DNA of 42,675 nucleotides from Pseudomonadales bacterium. GTDB taxonomy: Bacteria > Pseudomonadota > Gammaproteobacteria > Pseudomonadales > Azotimanducaceae. Below are positions 16,329 through 23,659 of the stretch, piece after piece. The stretch is from contig JADHNT010000010.1 of assembly GCA_016779385.1 (NCBI GenBank), positions 1-42,675 on the forward strand. Direction: 5' to 3'. Below the pieces are notes generated by a model. That model was given only the letters and a program-made list of their open reading frames with translations. It did no database searches and had not been told where the DNA came from. The position numbers and the translations under genes were made by a program. Numbering within the stretch: position 1 is the stretch's first letter; every line of letters begins with the position of its first letter.

Positions 16329-17195
16329 CTAACGCTCGCCGAGGATATAGGCCGCGGTGAGAGCCGGCGCTTCCATGGGAATAAAGTGGCTGTGCTCCGG
16401 GAGCACCACATCCCGAGCGTGGGGAAATTTCGAAGCGAGCTCGGGCCAGGTGGGGGAGGCACTGAAATCCATAACGTCCCGGGGCCCGGTGCGCGGCGGC
16501 GCCCGAAGTACGGTGACGGGGACTCGGACCTCAGGGATGCGTTGGTAGATATCCCGTCCGGCGCTCCCCAGATAAATAGAGGCTTCCACTTCCGGGGGGC
16601 AGGCCAGCACGAAATCCCCCTCGGGCCCAGGCAGCACGCCGTAGCGACAGTAGTCCTGAAGCACCGCCGGCTCCCAGCGCTTGAAGGGCACGCGGTCGGC
16701 GAAGCGCGCCTCCATGGCCTCCCAGTTTTCCCAATGATTACGACGTTTGGCCGTTGGATGGGCCGAGGGATCCTGGGGACCGGAGGCCCGCTCGGCGTAA
16801 AGCTCCGGCGGCAAGATGACCGGATCGATGAGCAGCAGCCGGGAGAACGCCTCGGACTTCGACGCCGCCGCATCGGTCAGCGCATAGCCCCCCATGGAGT
16901 GGCCAGCGGCGATCGCGCTCGCAAGGCCGAGATGCTCCGTCCAGGCCACCAGGTCGTTGCCGTAGCTGTCCCAGGAAAAGGGCGGCGTTTTGGCAGACCG
17001 GCCGTGGCCCCGAAGATCCAACGCCAGCACGTGACGCCCCGGGAGCGCCTTCACCACCTGATCCCAGCACCGGGCGTGGAAGCCTGTGGCGTGGATCAGC
17101 ACGATGGACGGCTCGGGCCCCGGCGCGCCCCATTCGAACCAGTGGAGGGACACCCCATTAAGTACGGCGGCGTGTTCAGCGGGCCCTTGGTTCAC
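16329..17195 (-). CDS. Alpha/beta hydrolase (1 of 2)
   Basis: A 288-residue alpha/beta-hydrolase-fold protein. HATGFHARCW (about 35-44) carries the oxyanion-hole region, the nucleophile elbow GHSMGG places the catalytic Ser at 100, an acid is likely in the RVPVTVLRAP region, and the His is in VVLPEHSHFIPME near residue 273. No signal peptide. Esterase, lactonase or haloalkane/epoxide hydrolase activity are all possible. The start is GTG at 17195. It lies between the lrp-like gene (36 bp upstream) and the NUDIX gene (3 bp downstream) and is probably cotranscribed with both. Confidence 0.85.
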   Translation of the reverse strand: MNQGPAEHAAVLNGVSLHWFEWGAPGPEPSIVLIHATGFHARCWDQVVKALPGRHVLALDLRGHGRSAKTPPFSWDSYGNDLVAWTEHLGLASAIAAGHSMGGYALTDAAASKSEAFSRLLLIDPVILPPELYAERASGPQDPSAHPTAKRRNHWENWEAMEARFADRVPFKRWEPAVLQDYCRYGVLPGPEGDFVLACPPEVEASIYLGSAGRDIYQRIPEVRVPVTVLRAPPRTGPRDVMDFSASPTWPELASKFPHARDVVLPEHSHFIPMEAPALTAAYILGER

Positions 17196-17231
17196 GGTCA
17201 GCTCCCGGCAAAAAAGCAGGCAGTTTACCCG

Positions 17232-17699
17232 CTAAAGGGGAATGGAGGTGCGGCGAAGTACGGTGCGCAGGGTGAAGCTCGAGCGCACCCGGCCCACGAA
17301 GGGCAGGCGCGTCAGATGTTCCCGGTGGATCCGCTCATAGTCTGCGAAGTCCGCCACCACCACTCGGAGGAGATAGTCATATTCACCGCTCATGAGGTAG
17401 CACTCGAGGATCTCTGGGCGCTCCTGCACCGCCACCTCAAAGGCCGACAGCGCTGCCTCCTCCTGCGCCGTAAGGGCGATTTCCACAAAGATATTGCCGG
17501 GCTTCCCCGCTCTAGCCTGATTCACCAGCAGCACGTAGCCATCGATGAGGCCGCTATCCTCGAGGCGCCGAAGGCGCCGCAGGGTCGCCGATTCGGACAG
17601 GCCCACACGCCGAGCCAGGGCGCTATTGGCAATGCGCCCGTCCTCCTGCAGCACCGCCAGCATGCGCCGGTCGATGCGGTCGAGCACCAGCGATTCCAT
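17232..17699 (-). CDS. Lrp/AsnC family transcriptional regulator
   Basis: A 155-residue Lrp/AsnC protein: an N-terminal winged helix-turn-helix (D-R-I-D-R-R-M-L-A-V-L start; recognition region GLSESATLRRLRRLE around residues 28-42), a linker, and a RAM/ligand domain from about 65 (with the EYDYLLRV strand near 105). Such proteins form octamers and sense amino acids. It is divergent from alanine dehydrogenase across a 156-bp AT-rich region with inverted repeats, so it most likely controls ald in response to alanine, leucine or a related amino acid, and its own promoter. It may also be the first gene of the minus-strand run to ileS. Confidence 0.92.
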   Translation of the reverse strand: MESLVLDRIDRRMLAVLQEDGRIANSALARRVGLSESATLRRLRRLEDSGLIDGYVLLVNQARAGKPGNIFVEIALTAQEEAALSAFEVAVQERPEILECYLMSGEYDYLLRVVVADFADYERIHREHLTRLPFVGRVRSSFTLRTVLRRTSIPL

Positions 17700-17720
17700 A
17701 GGCGCCCCCTAAGCCAAAAA

Positions 17721-17796
17721 AAGCAAAATCTTTCGCTTAAACCTAATTAAACACAACTTTCTGCCATTTCAAACGGAAAATAGCCAAAGAAAGCTA
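17721..17796. promoter_or_regulatory. Divergent lrp-like/ald control region with candidate operators
   Basis: An AT-rich patch in a GC-rich genome. At 17721-17738 an imperfect palindrome follows AAGC-n-AAA-nn-TTT-n-GCTT; at 17781-17796 TAGC and GCTA flank an 8-nt spacer. AGC followed by A-rich sequence recurs near 17712, 17722 and 17782, roughly 60-70 bp between the outer copies. This repeated half-site arrangement fits cooperative binding by an Lrp-family octamer. No clean -35/-10 pair could be fixed. Confidence 0.5.
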
Positions 17797-17855
17797 ATTT
17801 ATGCCGCGTAAAAGGGAGGATTATGCGCACATCAAAACCCGTTGGAGCTCGGCTC

Positions 17856-18947
17856 ATGTTCATTGGCGTTCCGAAGGAAGTGAAAAACCATGAATACCGC
17901 GTTGGCCTGACCCCCGAGGCCGTGGCCGAGCTGACCCAGGGCGGCCATCGGGTCTGGGTGGAACGGGGCGCAGGGGCCGGCATTGGCTGCGACGACAATG
18001 CGTATGTCGCCGCCGGAGCCACCGTGAGCACGACGGACGAGGTCTTTGGCCAGGCCGACCTGATCGTCAAAGTGAAGGAGCCGCAGCTCCCCGAAATTGC
18101 GCGCTTTCGCCCGGGGCAAACCCTCTTTACCTACCTGCACCTCGCCGCCGATCCGGTCCAAACGGAAGCCTTGAAGACCAGCGGCGTTACCGCCATCGCC
18201 TATGAAACGGTAACCAGCCAGGAAGGCACTCTTCCTCTTTTAACCCCCATGAGCGAAGTCGCGGGCCGTATGTCCATCCAGGTGGGCGCGGCCTGCCTGC
18301 AAAAAGCTCTGGGCGGCCGGGGCGTACTGCTTGGCGGCGTACCGGGCGTTATGCCTGGCCAAGTGGTGATCCTGGGCGGCGGCGTCGCAGGCACCCAGGC
18401 CGCCACCATGGCCGTGGGGCTCGGCGCCGAGGTCACCGTGCTCGACCGCGCCCTCCCCGCACTTCGGCGCTTAGACCAGCACTTTCAAGGGCGGGTGCGG
18501 ACCCTCCACGCCAACGCCCAGGCCATCGCCGAGGCCTGCGCCCAGGCCGACCTGATTATCGGCGCCGTACTCATCCCTGGCGCCAAGGCCCCAAGGCTTC
18601 TTTCCCGGGACCAGCTCCGCACCCTGCGCCCCGGCGCGGCCCTGGTGGATATTTCCATCGACCAGGGCGGCTGCTTTGAAACGAGCCGTCCCACCACCCA
18701 CGATGCCCCCACCTATATCGAGGAAGGCATCGTTCACTACTGCGTCACCAACATGCCCGGCGCCGTGGCCCGGACCAGCACCTATGCGCTGAACGCGGCC
18801 ACCTTGCCCTTCGTGAAGGCGCTCGCGGACCGGGGCACGGAAGCGGCTATGGCCGCCGATCCTCACCTTGCAACGGGGCTCAATATCCAGCATGGGCAGG
18901 TGAAGCATCGGGCGGTGGCCGAGGCCCTCCTGGCGCGGGTCGCTTAG
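17856..18947 (+). CDS. ald: Alanine dehydrogenase
   Basis: A 363-residue NAD-dependent alanine dehydrogenase, which interconverts L-alanine and pyruvate plus ammonia. The N terminus [20 protein letters not shown] is diagnostic; pyruvate-site residues Lys74 (VKVKEP) and His95 (YLHLA) and the NAD motif [10 protein letters not shown] are present. The frame opens at an ATG at 17823, also preceded by GGGAGG but only 3 nt away; the ATG at 17856 has GGAG 8 nt upstream and matches where family members begin, so I prefer it. Divergent from the Lrp-like gene, which probably regulates it. It can supply pyruvate and NADH when alanine is used. Confidence 0.95.
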   Translation: MFIGVPKEVKNHEYRVGLTPEAVAELTQGGHRVWVERGAGAGIGCDDNAYVAAGATVSTTDEVFGQADLIVKVKEPQLPEIARFRPGQTLFTYLHLAADPVQTEALKTSGVTAIAYETVTSQEGTLPLLTPMSEVAGRMSIQVGAACLQKALGGRGVLLGGVPGVMPGQVVILGGGVAGTQAATMAVGLGAEVTVLDRALPALRRLDQHFQGRVRTLHANAQAIAEACAQADLIIGAVLIPGAKAPRLLSRDQLRTLRPGAALVDISIDQGGCFETSRPTTHDAPTYIEEGIVHYCVTNMPGAVARTSTYALNAATLPFVKALADRGTEAAMAADPHLATGLNIQHGQVKHRAVAEALLARVA

Positions 18948-18951
18948 AGAT

Positions 18952-18970
18952 AAGAATGATTTTCATTTAT
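18952..18970 (+). promoter_or_regulatory. Fur-box-like operator
   Basis: The core AATGA-TTT-TCATT (18955-18967) is a perfect interrupted palindrome. Aligned to the 19-bp Fur consensus GATAATGATAATCATTATC, the window 18952-18970 matches at 12 of 19 positions. A -10-like TATACT follows at 18977-18982, so a bound repressor would block that promoter. Iron control fits the di-iron rubrerythrin and Fe-S protein genes downstream. Confidence 0.5.
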
Positions 18971-19044
18971 GAAACCTATACTAGGACAAGACCGGGACAA
19001 GCTCTAATCCGCTCATAAAAATCTTAAAATTCATAGCCTTATCA

Positions 19045-19068
19045 AACCCCGGGGGCTGCCTCGGGGTT
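19045..19068 (+). other. GC-rich hairpin in the rubrerythrin leader
   Basis: AACCCCG (19045-19051) pairs with CGGGGTT (19062-19068) across a 10-nt loop. It lies about 56-80 nt after the transcription start expected from the TATACT at 18977. No T-run follows, so it is not a standard terminator; it may be an attenuator-like or RNA-stabilising structure. Confidence 0.4.
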
Positions 19069-19204
19069 AGCAAGGCACGGTAAGATCATACCCTGCCTCC
19101 CGGTTTCCATTGACAGAACCTATGAAAGCCATCAGAAAGAACAAATGGCGCTCGGGCCCCAAGCCCGTATACTGCGCCCTGTTCCAGTGACCAAACCACT
19201 GAAC

Positions 19205-19225
19205 GTGGTCGGCCTTGCCGGCCAC
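19205..19225 (+). other. Strong hairpin near the rubrerythrin ribosome-binding site
   Basis: Residues 19205-19213 pair with 19217-19225 as a nine-pair stem (one G-U) closed by a CTT triloop. Immediately after it, CTTCC (19227-19231) is complementary to GGAAG (19248-19252) in the RBS, so two RNA states, with the RBS open or paired, can be drawn. Confidence 0.4.
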
Positions 19226-19259
19226 TCTTCCCCATAGCTTATTAAGAGGAAGCGATCTC

Positions 19260-19676
19260 ATGGATCTGAAAGATAGCCAAACCTTCGAAAACCTGAAGGC
19301 CGCCTTTGCCGGCGAATCCCAAGCCAACCGCCGCTACCTCTACTTCGCGGCCAAGGCCGACGTGGAAGGGGAAAACGACGTGGCCACTGTCTTCCGCTCC
19401 ACCGCGGAAGGGGAAACGGGGCACGCCCACGGTCACCTTGAGTACATGGAAGCGGTCGGCGATCCGGCCACCGGTCTTCCCATCGGCACCACCGCCGATA
19501 ACCTCAAGGCCGCCATCGCTGGGGAAACCCACGAGTACACCGATATGTACCCGGGCATGGCCAAGACCGCACGGGACGAAGGCTTCGACGAAATCGCTGA
19601 TTGGTTCGAAACTCTCGCCAAAGCAGAGCGTTCCCACGCCAACCGCTTCCAGAAAGCTCTGGACGCCATGGCCTAA
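19260..19676 (+). CDS. Rubrerythrin family protein without rubredoxin domain (sulerythrin-like)
   Basis: A 138-residue ferritin-like four-helix protein. Di-iron ligands are recognisable in two halves: Glu19 (GES), Glu52-x2-His55, then Glu89 (GET), Glu92 and Glu123-x2-His126. There is no C-terminal CxxC rubredoxin domain, so electrons must come from another protein. Rubrerythrins reduce hydrogen peroxide. The ATG at 19260 follows GAGGAAG; the frame extends upstream to 19215 without family similarity. A clear terminator follows at 19733. The next two genes (Fe-S protein and DUF3501) form a conserved neighbourhood with this family and may supply its electrons. Confidence 0.92.
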   Translation: MDLKDSQTFENLKAAFAGESQANRRYLYFAAKADVEGENDVATVFRSTAEGETGHAHGHLEYMEAVGDPATGLPIGTTADNLKAAIAGETHEYTDMYPGMAKTARDEGFDEIADWFETLAKAERSHANRFQKALDAMA

Positions 19677-19732
19677 GGCCAAACCGGGCAAGGTCCGGCG
19701 GCGAAGCCCTTCGCCGCTCCCTTGCTCCTATC

Positions 19733-19760
19733 GGGGGCCCTCTGCGGGCCCCCTTTAGTT
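19733..19760 (+). terminator. Intrinsic terminator after the rubrerythrin gene
   Basis: GGGGGCCC (19733-19740), loop TCTGC, GGGCCCCC (19746-19753), followed by TTTAGTTT. The eight-pair GC stem with a T-rich tail is a standard Rho-independent terminator. It makes the rubrerythrin mRNA at least partly monocistronic, with read-through possible into the Fe-S gene at 19814. Confidence 0.85.
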
Positions 19761-19813
19761 TGAGTACCGTTTAGCAGTCCTCCCCCATTCCTTACGGCAC
19801 AGGAAGCGCGACC

Positions 19814-21157
19814 ATGGCAGCGTATCGTGAAGGCAATCTCGAGAAAGCAAAGCGCGAACCGCACCACTGGCAAACCCCAGAATTCTGGAACGAAGAGGCC
19901 CTAAACCAGGAGCTCGAGCGGGTTTTCGACATCTGCCACACCTGCCGCCGCTGCGTCAGCCTCTGCCAGTCCTTCCCCGTGCTCTTTGATCTCGTGGATG
20001 AGTCCGAGACCATGGAAGTGGACGGCGTGGCGAAGGAGGATTACGGCAAGGTCGTGGACCAGTGCTACCTCTGTGATCTCTGCGCCGAGACCAAGTGCCC
20101 CTACCTACCGCCCCACGAATTCAACCTGGACTTCCCCCATCTCATGCTGCGGGCGAAGGCCGTGAAATTTTCCAAGGGCCAGGCCAAGTGGCGGGATCGG
20201 CTCATCACCAGCACGGACGCCGTGTTCTCCGTACTCGGCCAGCCGGGCATCGCCAGCGCCGTAAACTTTGCCAACGGCCAGGAAAGCCTGCGCAGCGCCC
20301 TGCAAAAGGTCGTGGGCATCCACGAAAAAGCGCCCCTGCCGACCTTCCACAGCAAAACCTTTAAGCGCCAGCACAAGGGCACGCTCGGGGCAAACCTCCC
20401 CGTGACCGCCAGCGGCCGTACCCAGGGCCGGGTGGCCGTGTTCACCACCTGCTATGGCAACTACAACGAGCCCCAGCTTGGCGCCGACCTCGCCGCCGTC
20501 TTCCTGCACAACGACGTTCCCGTAAAGGTCATCGATGGGGAGAAATGCTGCGGCATGCCCAAGTTCGAGCTTGGGGACCTCACGGCGGTGAAGCGCTTGA
20601 AGGAACACAATATTCCAATCTTGCTCGAAGCCATCGAGGCGGGTTGGGACATCATCGCCCCCGTGCCGTCCTGCGTGCTCATGTTCAAGCAAGAGCTACC
20701 CCTCATGTTCCCGGAGGACGAGGACGTGCAGAAGGTGGCGGCCCGCCTCTTCGACCCCTTCGAGTACCTCATGCTTCGCCACAAGGATGGGCTGTTGAAG
20801 ACGGACTTCCCCAAGCCCCTGGGGAAGGTCACCTATCACGCCGCTTGCCACCAGCGCGTGCAGAACATTGGCCAGAAAACCCGGGAGCTCCTCGCCCTTA
20901 TCCCGGAAACCGAAGTGACGCTCATCGAGCGCTGCTCCGGCCACGACGGCACCTACGCCTACCGGGAAGAAACCCACGATTACGCGGTGAAGATTGCCCG
21001 CCCCATCGTGAATAAGGTGAAGAAGGACAACCCGGACCACTACGGCAGCGACTGCCCCATGGCCGGACGGATGATTCAACACGGGCTCACCGATCAGGGG
21101 GAGGCATCTCACCCCCTCACCATGCTTCGCGTGGCCTACGGCCTCGCAGCAGCTTAA
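19814..21157 (+). CDS. Heterodisulfide-reductase-related iron-sulfur protein (HdrB/GlcF-like, CCG domains)
   Basis: A 447-residue soluble Fe-S oxidoreductase. The N-terminal ferredoxin part has two 4Fe-4S motifs: Cys41, 44, 47, 51 (CHTCRRC) and Cys84, 87, 90, 95 (CYLCDLC, CP). Two cysteine-rich CCG domains follow, with EKCCGMPK around residue 240 and ACHQRV plus ERCSGHDGTY near 345-375. CCG domains bind noncubane or 4Fe-4S clusters in HdrB, GlcF and SdhE-type electron carriers. Between rubrerythrin and DUF3501 it is a plausible electron donor to the di-iron protein. No signal peptide; cytoplasmic. The ATG at 19814 has only a weak RBS (GGAAGCG). Confidence 0.9.
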   Translation: MAAYREGNLEKAKREPHHWQTPEFWNEEALNQELERVFDICHTCRRCVSLCQSFPVLFDLVDESETMEVDGVAKEDYGKVVDQCYLCDLCAETKCPYLPPHEFNLDFPHLMLRAKAVKFSKGQAKWRDRLITSTDAVFSVLGQPGIASAVNFANGQESLRSALQKVVGIHEKAPLPTFHSKTFKRQHKGTLGANLPVTASGRTQGRVAVFTTCYGNYNEPQLGADLAAVFLHNDVPVKVIDGEKCCGMPKFELGDLTAVKRLKEHNIPILLEAIEAGWDIIAPVPSCVLMFKQELPLMFPEDEDVQKVAARLFDPFEYLMLRHKDGLLKTDFPKPLGKVTYHAACHQRVQNIGQKTRELLALIPETEVTLIERCSGHDGTYAYREETHDYAVKIARPIVNKVKKDNPDHYGSDCPMAGRMIQHGLTDQGEASHPLTMLRVAYGLAAA

Positions 21158-21170
21158 GGGAGAATCAGCG

Positions 21171-21755
21171 GTGCAAAAGCTATCCCGGGACACGCTTATG
21201 AGCCTCGAGCAGTACGCCGAGGCGCGCCCCGACTTTCGTGCCAAGGTCATTGCGCACAAGATTCCTCGGCGCATTGCCCTCACGCCGAACGCCACCCTCT
21301 ACTTCGAGGATTTCCTCACCATGCAGTATCAGGTGCAGGAGATGCTCCGGGTCGAGCGCATCTTCGAAGTGGACGGCATCATGGAGGAGATCGAGGCCTA
21401 CAACCCCTTGATACCCGATGGGCAAAACTGGAAAGCCACCTTTATGCTCGAGTACGGCGACGTGGCCGAGCGCAAGGCGGCCCTGGCGCGCCTTGTGGGG
21501 GTGGAAGATCGCATCTACGTGCGCGTGGGGGACGGCGAGCGCTGCTACGCCATCGCCGATGAGGATCTAGAGCGGGCCACAGAAGAAAAGACCTCTTCAG
21601 TGCACTTCATGCGCTTTGAGCTCAGCGACGCCGATGCGACTTTAGTGCGCAATGGCGCGCCCATCGCCTTCGGCGCCGACCACGACAACCTCCCCTGCGA
21701 AGTCACCCTAACAGACGCCCAGCGCGCTTCCCTGGCCGCGGACCTCACCCCCTAA
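21171..21755 (+). CDS. DUF3501 family protein
   Basis: A 194-residue protein of the DUF3501 family, recognised from the N-terminal ARPDFRAKVIAHKIPRRI block, YFEDFLTMQYQVQEML and the later VHFMRFEL strand. It contains a single notable Cys (GERCYAI) and no transmembrane segment. Function is not established; the family is known for sitting next to rubrerythrin and the HdrB-like protein. Start GTG at 21171 with AAGGGAG upstream, 13 bp after the Fe-S gene, so the two form an operon. Its stop overlaps the oxyR stop as CTAA. Confidence 0.88.
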   Translation: MQKLSRDTLMSLEQYAEARPDFRAKVIAHKIPRRIALTPNATLYFEDFLTMQYQVQEMLRVERIFEVDGIMEEIEAYNPLIPDGQNWKATFMLEYGDVAERKAALARLVGVEDRIYVRVGDGERCYAIADEDLERATEEKTSSVHFMRFELSDADATLVRNGAPIAFGADHDNLPCEVTLTDAQRASLAADLTP

Positions 21756-22678
21756 GGGGCCGGGCTGTCCAGCAGAACGGCCCGGTCCTCCGGGCCAAGG
21801 CTCTCCCCCACGGCGCTTCGAATAAGCGCCGCCAGGGGCCCGAGCAGCAGTTCCCGCGTCGATGTATTGCGCCAAGCCAGGCCAATGCGTCGGCTCGGCG
21901 CCTCCCCGGCAAAGGGGATGTAGTGCATGCCGTCGTTCTCCTGCCGCGCCAGCTCTGGAATCAGCGTTACCCCGATCCCCGCCACCACCATGTGGCGCAG
22001 GGTTTCGATGCTCGTCGCCGAAAAGTTCAAATTTTCCACTGCGCCCACCTGGGCACAAACGTCCAAGGCCTGATCGCGCAGGCAATGCCCGTCCTCGAGG
22101 AGCAGCACCTGCCGGCTCATGAGCGTTTCCGCGCTGACGGTTGCCGCGTTGGCGAGGGGGTCGCCGTCCGGCACGGCCAGATAGAAAGGCTCGTCGTAGA
22201 GGCCCTCCGTGCGCACGCCTTCTTCAAGTACGGGAAGGGCGAGAATGATGGCATCCAAGTGCCCCAGGCGAAGCTCCCGGGTAATCACCGCGGTCTGTGC
22301 CTCCACCAGCTGCACCTCGAGCTCTGGGAAGCGGTCCCGAAGCGCCGGGAGCATGCGCGGCAGTAGGTAGGGCGCCACGGTGGGGATCACCCCGAGGCGA
22401 AACTCCCCACCGAGGGGGTCGCTTGCCTGCTTCGCAAGGCGCACCAGCTGATCGGCTTCCCGCAGCACGATGCGCGCCCGGGCCACGATTTTCTCCCCCG
22501 TTGCCGTGAGCAGCACCTGGCGATTGTTCCGCTCAATAAGGGTGACCCCAAGGAAATCCTCGAGCTTGCGGATCTGCGTCGACAGGGTGGGCTGGGAGAC
22601 GAAGCACGCCTCGGCGGCGCGGCCAAAGTGGCGCAGGTCCGCCACGGCCACGAGGTACTTCAAATCGCGCAAATTCAT
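21752..22678 (-). CDS. oxyR: Hydrogen peroxide-sensing LysR-type regulator OxyR
   Basis: A 308-residue LTTR: winged HTH at residues 1-60 (RAAEACFVSQPTLSTQIRKLE) and a regulatory domain from about 90. Cys199 and Cys208 (GHCLRDQALDVC) fall at exactly the E. coli OxyR positions of the peroxide-sensing disulfide, which separates it from other LysR proteins. It should activate catalase, peroxidase and thiol-repair genes. It lies 8 bp downstream of the desaturase gene on the minus strand and faces the rubrerythrin/Fe-S/DUF3501 genes, with stop codons overlapping at CTAA. Confidence 0.96.
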   Translation of the reverse strand: MNLRDLKYLVAVADLRHFGRAAEACFVSQPTLSTQIRKLEDFLGVTLIERNNRQVLLTATGEKIVARARIVLREADQLVRLAKQASDPLGGEFRLGVIPTVAPYLLPRMLPALRDRFPELEVQLVEAQTAVITRELRLGHLDAIILALPVLEEGVRTEGLYDEPFYLAVPDGDPLANAATVSAETLMSRQVLLLEDGHCLRDQALDVCAQVGAVENLNFSATSIETLRHMVVAGIGVTLIPELARQENDGMHYIPFAGEAPSRRIGLAWRNTSTRELLLGPLAALIRSAVGESLGPEDRAVLLDSPAP

Positions 22679-22686
22679 GGGAAACC

Positions 22687-23589
22687 CTAGCGCGGACTGA
22701 CCGCCGCCAGCAGATGGAAGTAGTTGGTTTCAAAGCGCATACCGTCATAGGCGCCCTTCGCCGTCAGCAAGCGATGGAGCCGCCCCAGATTATAGATGGG
22801 CACGGAGGGCATGAGGTGGTGCTCTAAATGCCAATTCACACCATGGGGCGAGAACAGGGCACGCATGAGCCAGTTCGAGCGGACGCTACGCGTGTTGTTT
22901 CGCGCATCCATGCTGTAGAGGTCTGGCACGGCACCGTGCTCCGCCACCTGCCGAATGCGGCTCACCAGCGGCAGAATGAAGATATAGGCCAGCACCCAGG
23001 GGAGGTAGAGCACAGGAACGCCCGCCACGGTGAGGGCGAGAAATACGGCAAGGTTCATCAGCACAGCGCGGCCGAGAGCCCCCCGGGCCTCCGGGCTCAG
23101 GCGGCTGTAATTCGACAGATTTCGGCCTACGCCTTGAAGCGTGTGCCAGCCAGTCTGGCCGGAAAGATCGCGGCGCAGCTTACGCCATAGCCGATCCCGG
23201 GAGATGGGGTAATCCCGATAGTTCGGAAGGTCCGGATCCTCCGCCGTACCTGCCAGCCGGTGATGCTCGAGATGGCCACGCATGTAAGCGCGCATGTTGT
23301 TGAAGGTTGGTGGCGCAGCGAGCCAGCGCCCCACAAAATCATTCAGCGCCGGGGTGCGAAAGAGGGTGCGGTGACCGCACTCGTGCACGAGAACGCCAAA
23401 GCCGAGGAGCCGGTTCCCCAGCAGGAGCGTCCCCAGAATCCACACCGGCAGACTGGGATAGACCGCCATCACCCAAAACAACGCGACCACCTGTAGCCAC
23501 TGGGAGGCCACCAAAAAGGCGCCCTTTAGGTCACTCCGCTGCATCACCGATGCGAGTTCTTCGCGGCTCAGCCAGGTTTTGGGGTCCAT
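22687..23589 (-). CDS. Fatty acid desaturase (membrane di-iron)
   Basis: A 300-residue membrane desaturase. The three His boxes are HECGH (69-73), HLEHH (106-110) and HLEHH (254-258). Hydrophobic pairs lie around 30-65, 178-190 and 194-208. The ATG at 23589 follows GAAGGAG; the frame runs on upstream to 23661 without a family N terminus. A -10-like TATCAT lies at 23613-23618 on this strand. Family members introduce double bonds into acyl chains or carotenoids with O2 and an electron donor; here the acyl substrate is unknown. It sits directly upstream of oxyR and probably shares its transcript, which would place OxyR under membrane-lipid control or the reverse. Confidence 0.9.
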   Translation of the reverse strand: MDPKTWLSREELASVMQRSDLKGAFLVASQWLQVVALFWVMAVYPSLPVWILGTLLLGNRLLGFGVLVHECGHRTLFRTPALNDFVGRWLAAPPTFNNMRAYMRGHLEHHRLAGTAEDPDLPNYRDYPISRDRLWRKLRRDLSGQTGWHTLQGVGRNLSNYSRLSPEARGALGRAVLMNLAVFLALTVAGVPVLYLPWVLAYIFILPLVSRIRQVAEHGAVPDLYSMDARNNTRSVRSNWLMRALFSPHGVNWHLEHHLMPSVPIYNLGRLHRLLTAKGAYDGMRFETNYFHLLAAVSPR

Positions 23590-23659
23590 TGCGCTCTCCT
23601 TCTCAGGCCTCGATGATAACGCTCCGCCGCAAACTCGTCTTGCTTGGAAGGAGTGAGCC

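Larger units (their letters stand above)
18948..19259. other. 312-bp gene-free region upstream of rubrerythrin
   Basis: No credible coding frame. From left to right it holds a Fur-box-like palindrome (18952-18970), a -10-like TATACT (18977-18982), a hairpin (19045-19068), an isolated TTGACA (19110-19115) without a good partner, a second TATACT (19168-19173) and a second hairpin (19205-19225), then the GAGGAAG RBS of the rubrerythrin gene. It is probably the promoter and leader of that gene, and might also encode a small RNA. Confidence 0.6.

Noticed and set aside
16386-17750. Plus-strand open frame of about 454 codons opposite the hydrolase and Lrp-like genes
   Set aside because: Antisense to two recognisable genes, with no domain of its own.
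19045-19068. Hairpin after alanine dehydrogenase as the ald terminator
   Set aside because: No T-run on the plus strand, and it lies about 100 bp beyond the stop and past a promoter-like element. Kept only as a structural feature.
19110-19115. TTGACA as a -35 box for rubrerythrin
   Set aside because: The sequences 16-19 bp downstream (CAGAAA and neighbours) do not resemble a -10 box, so no promoter is called.
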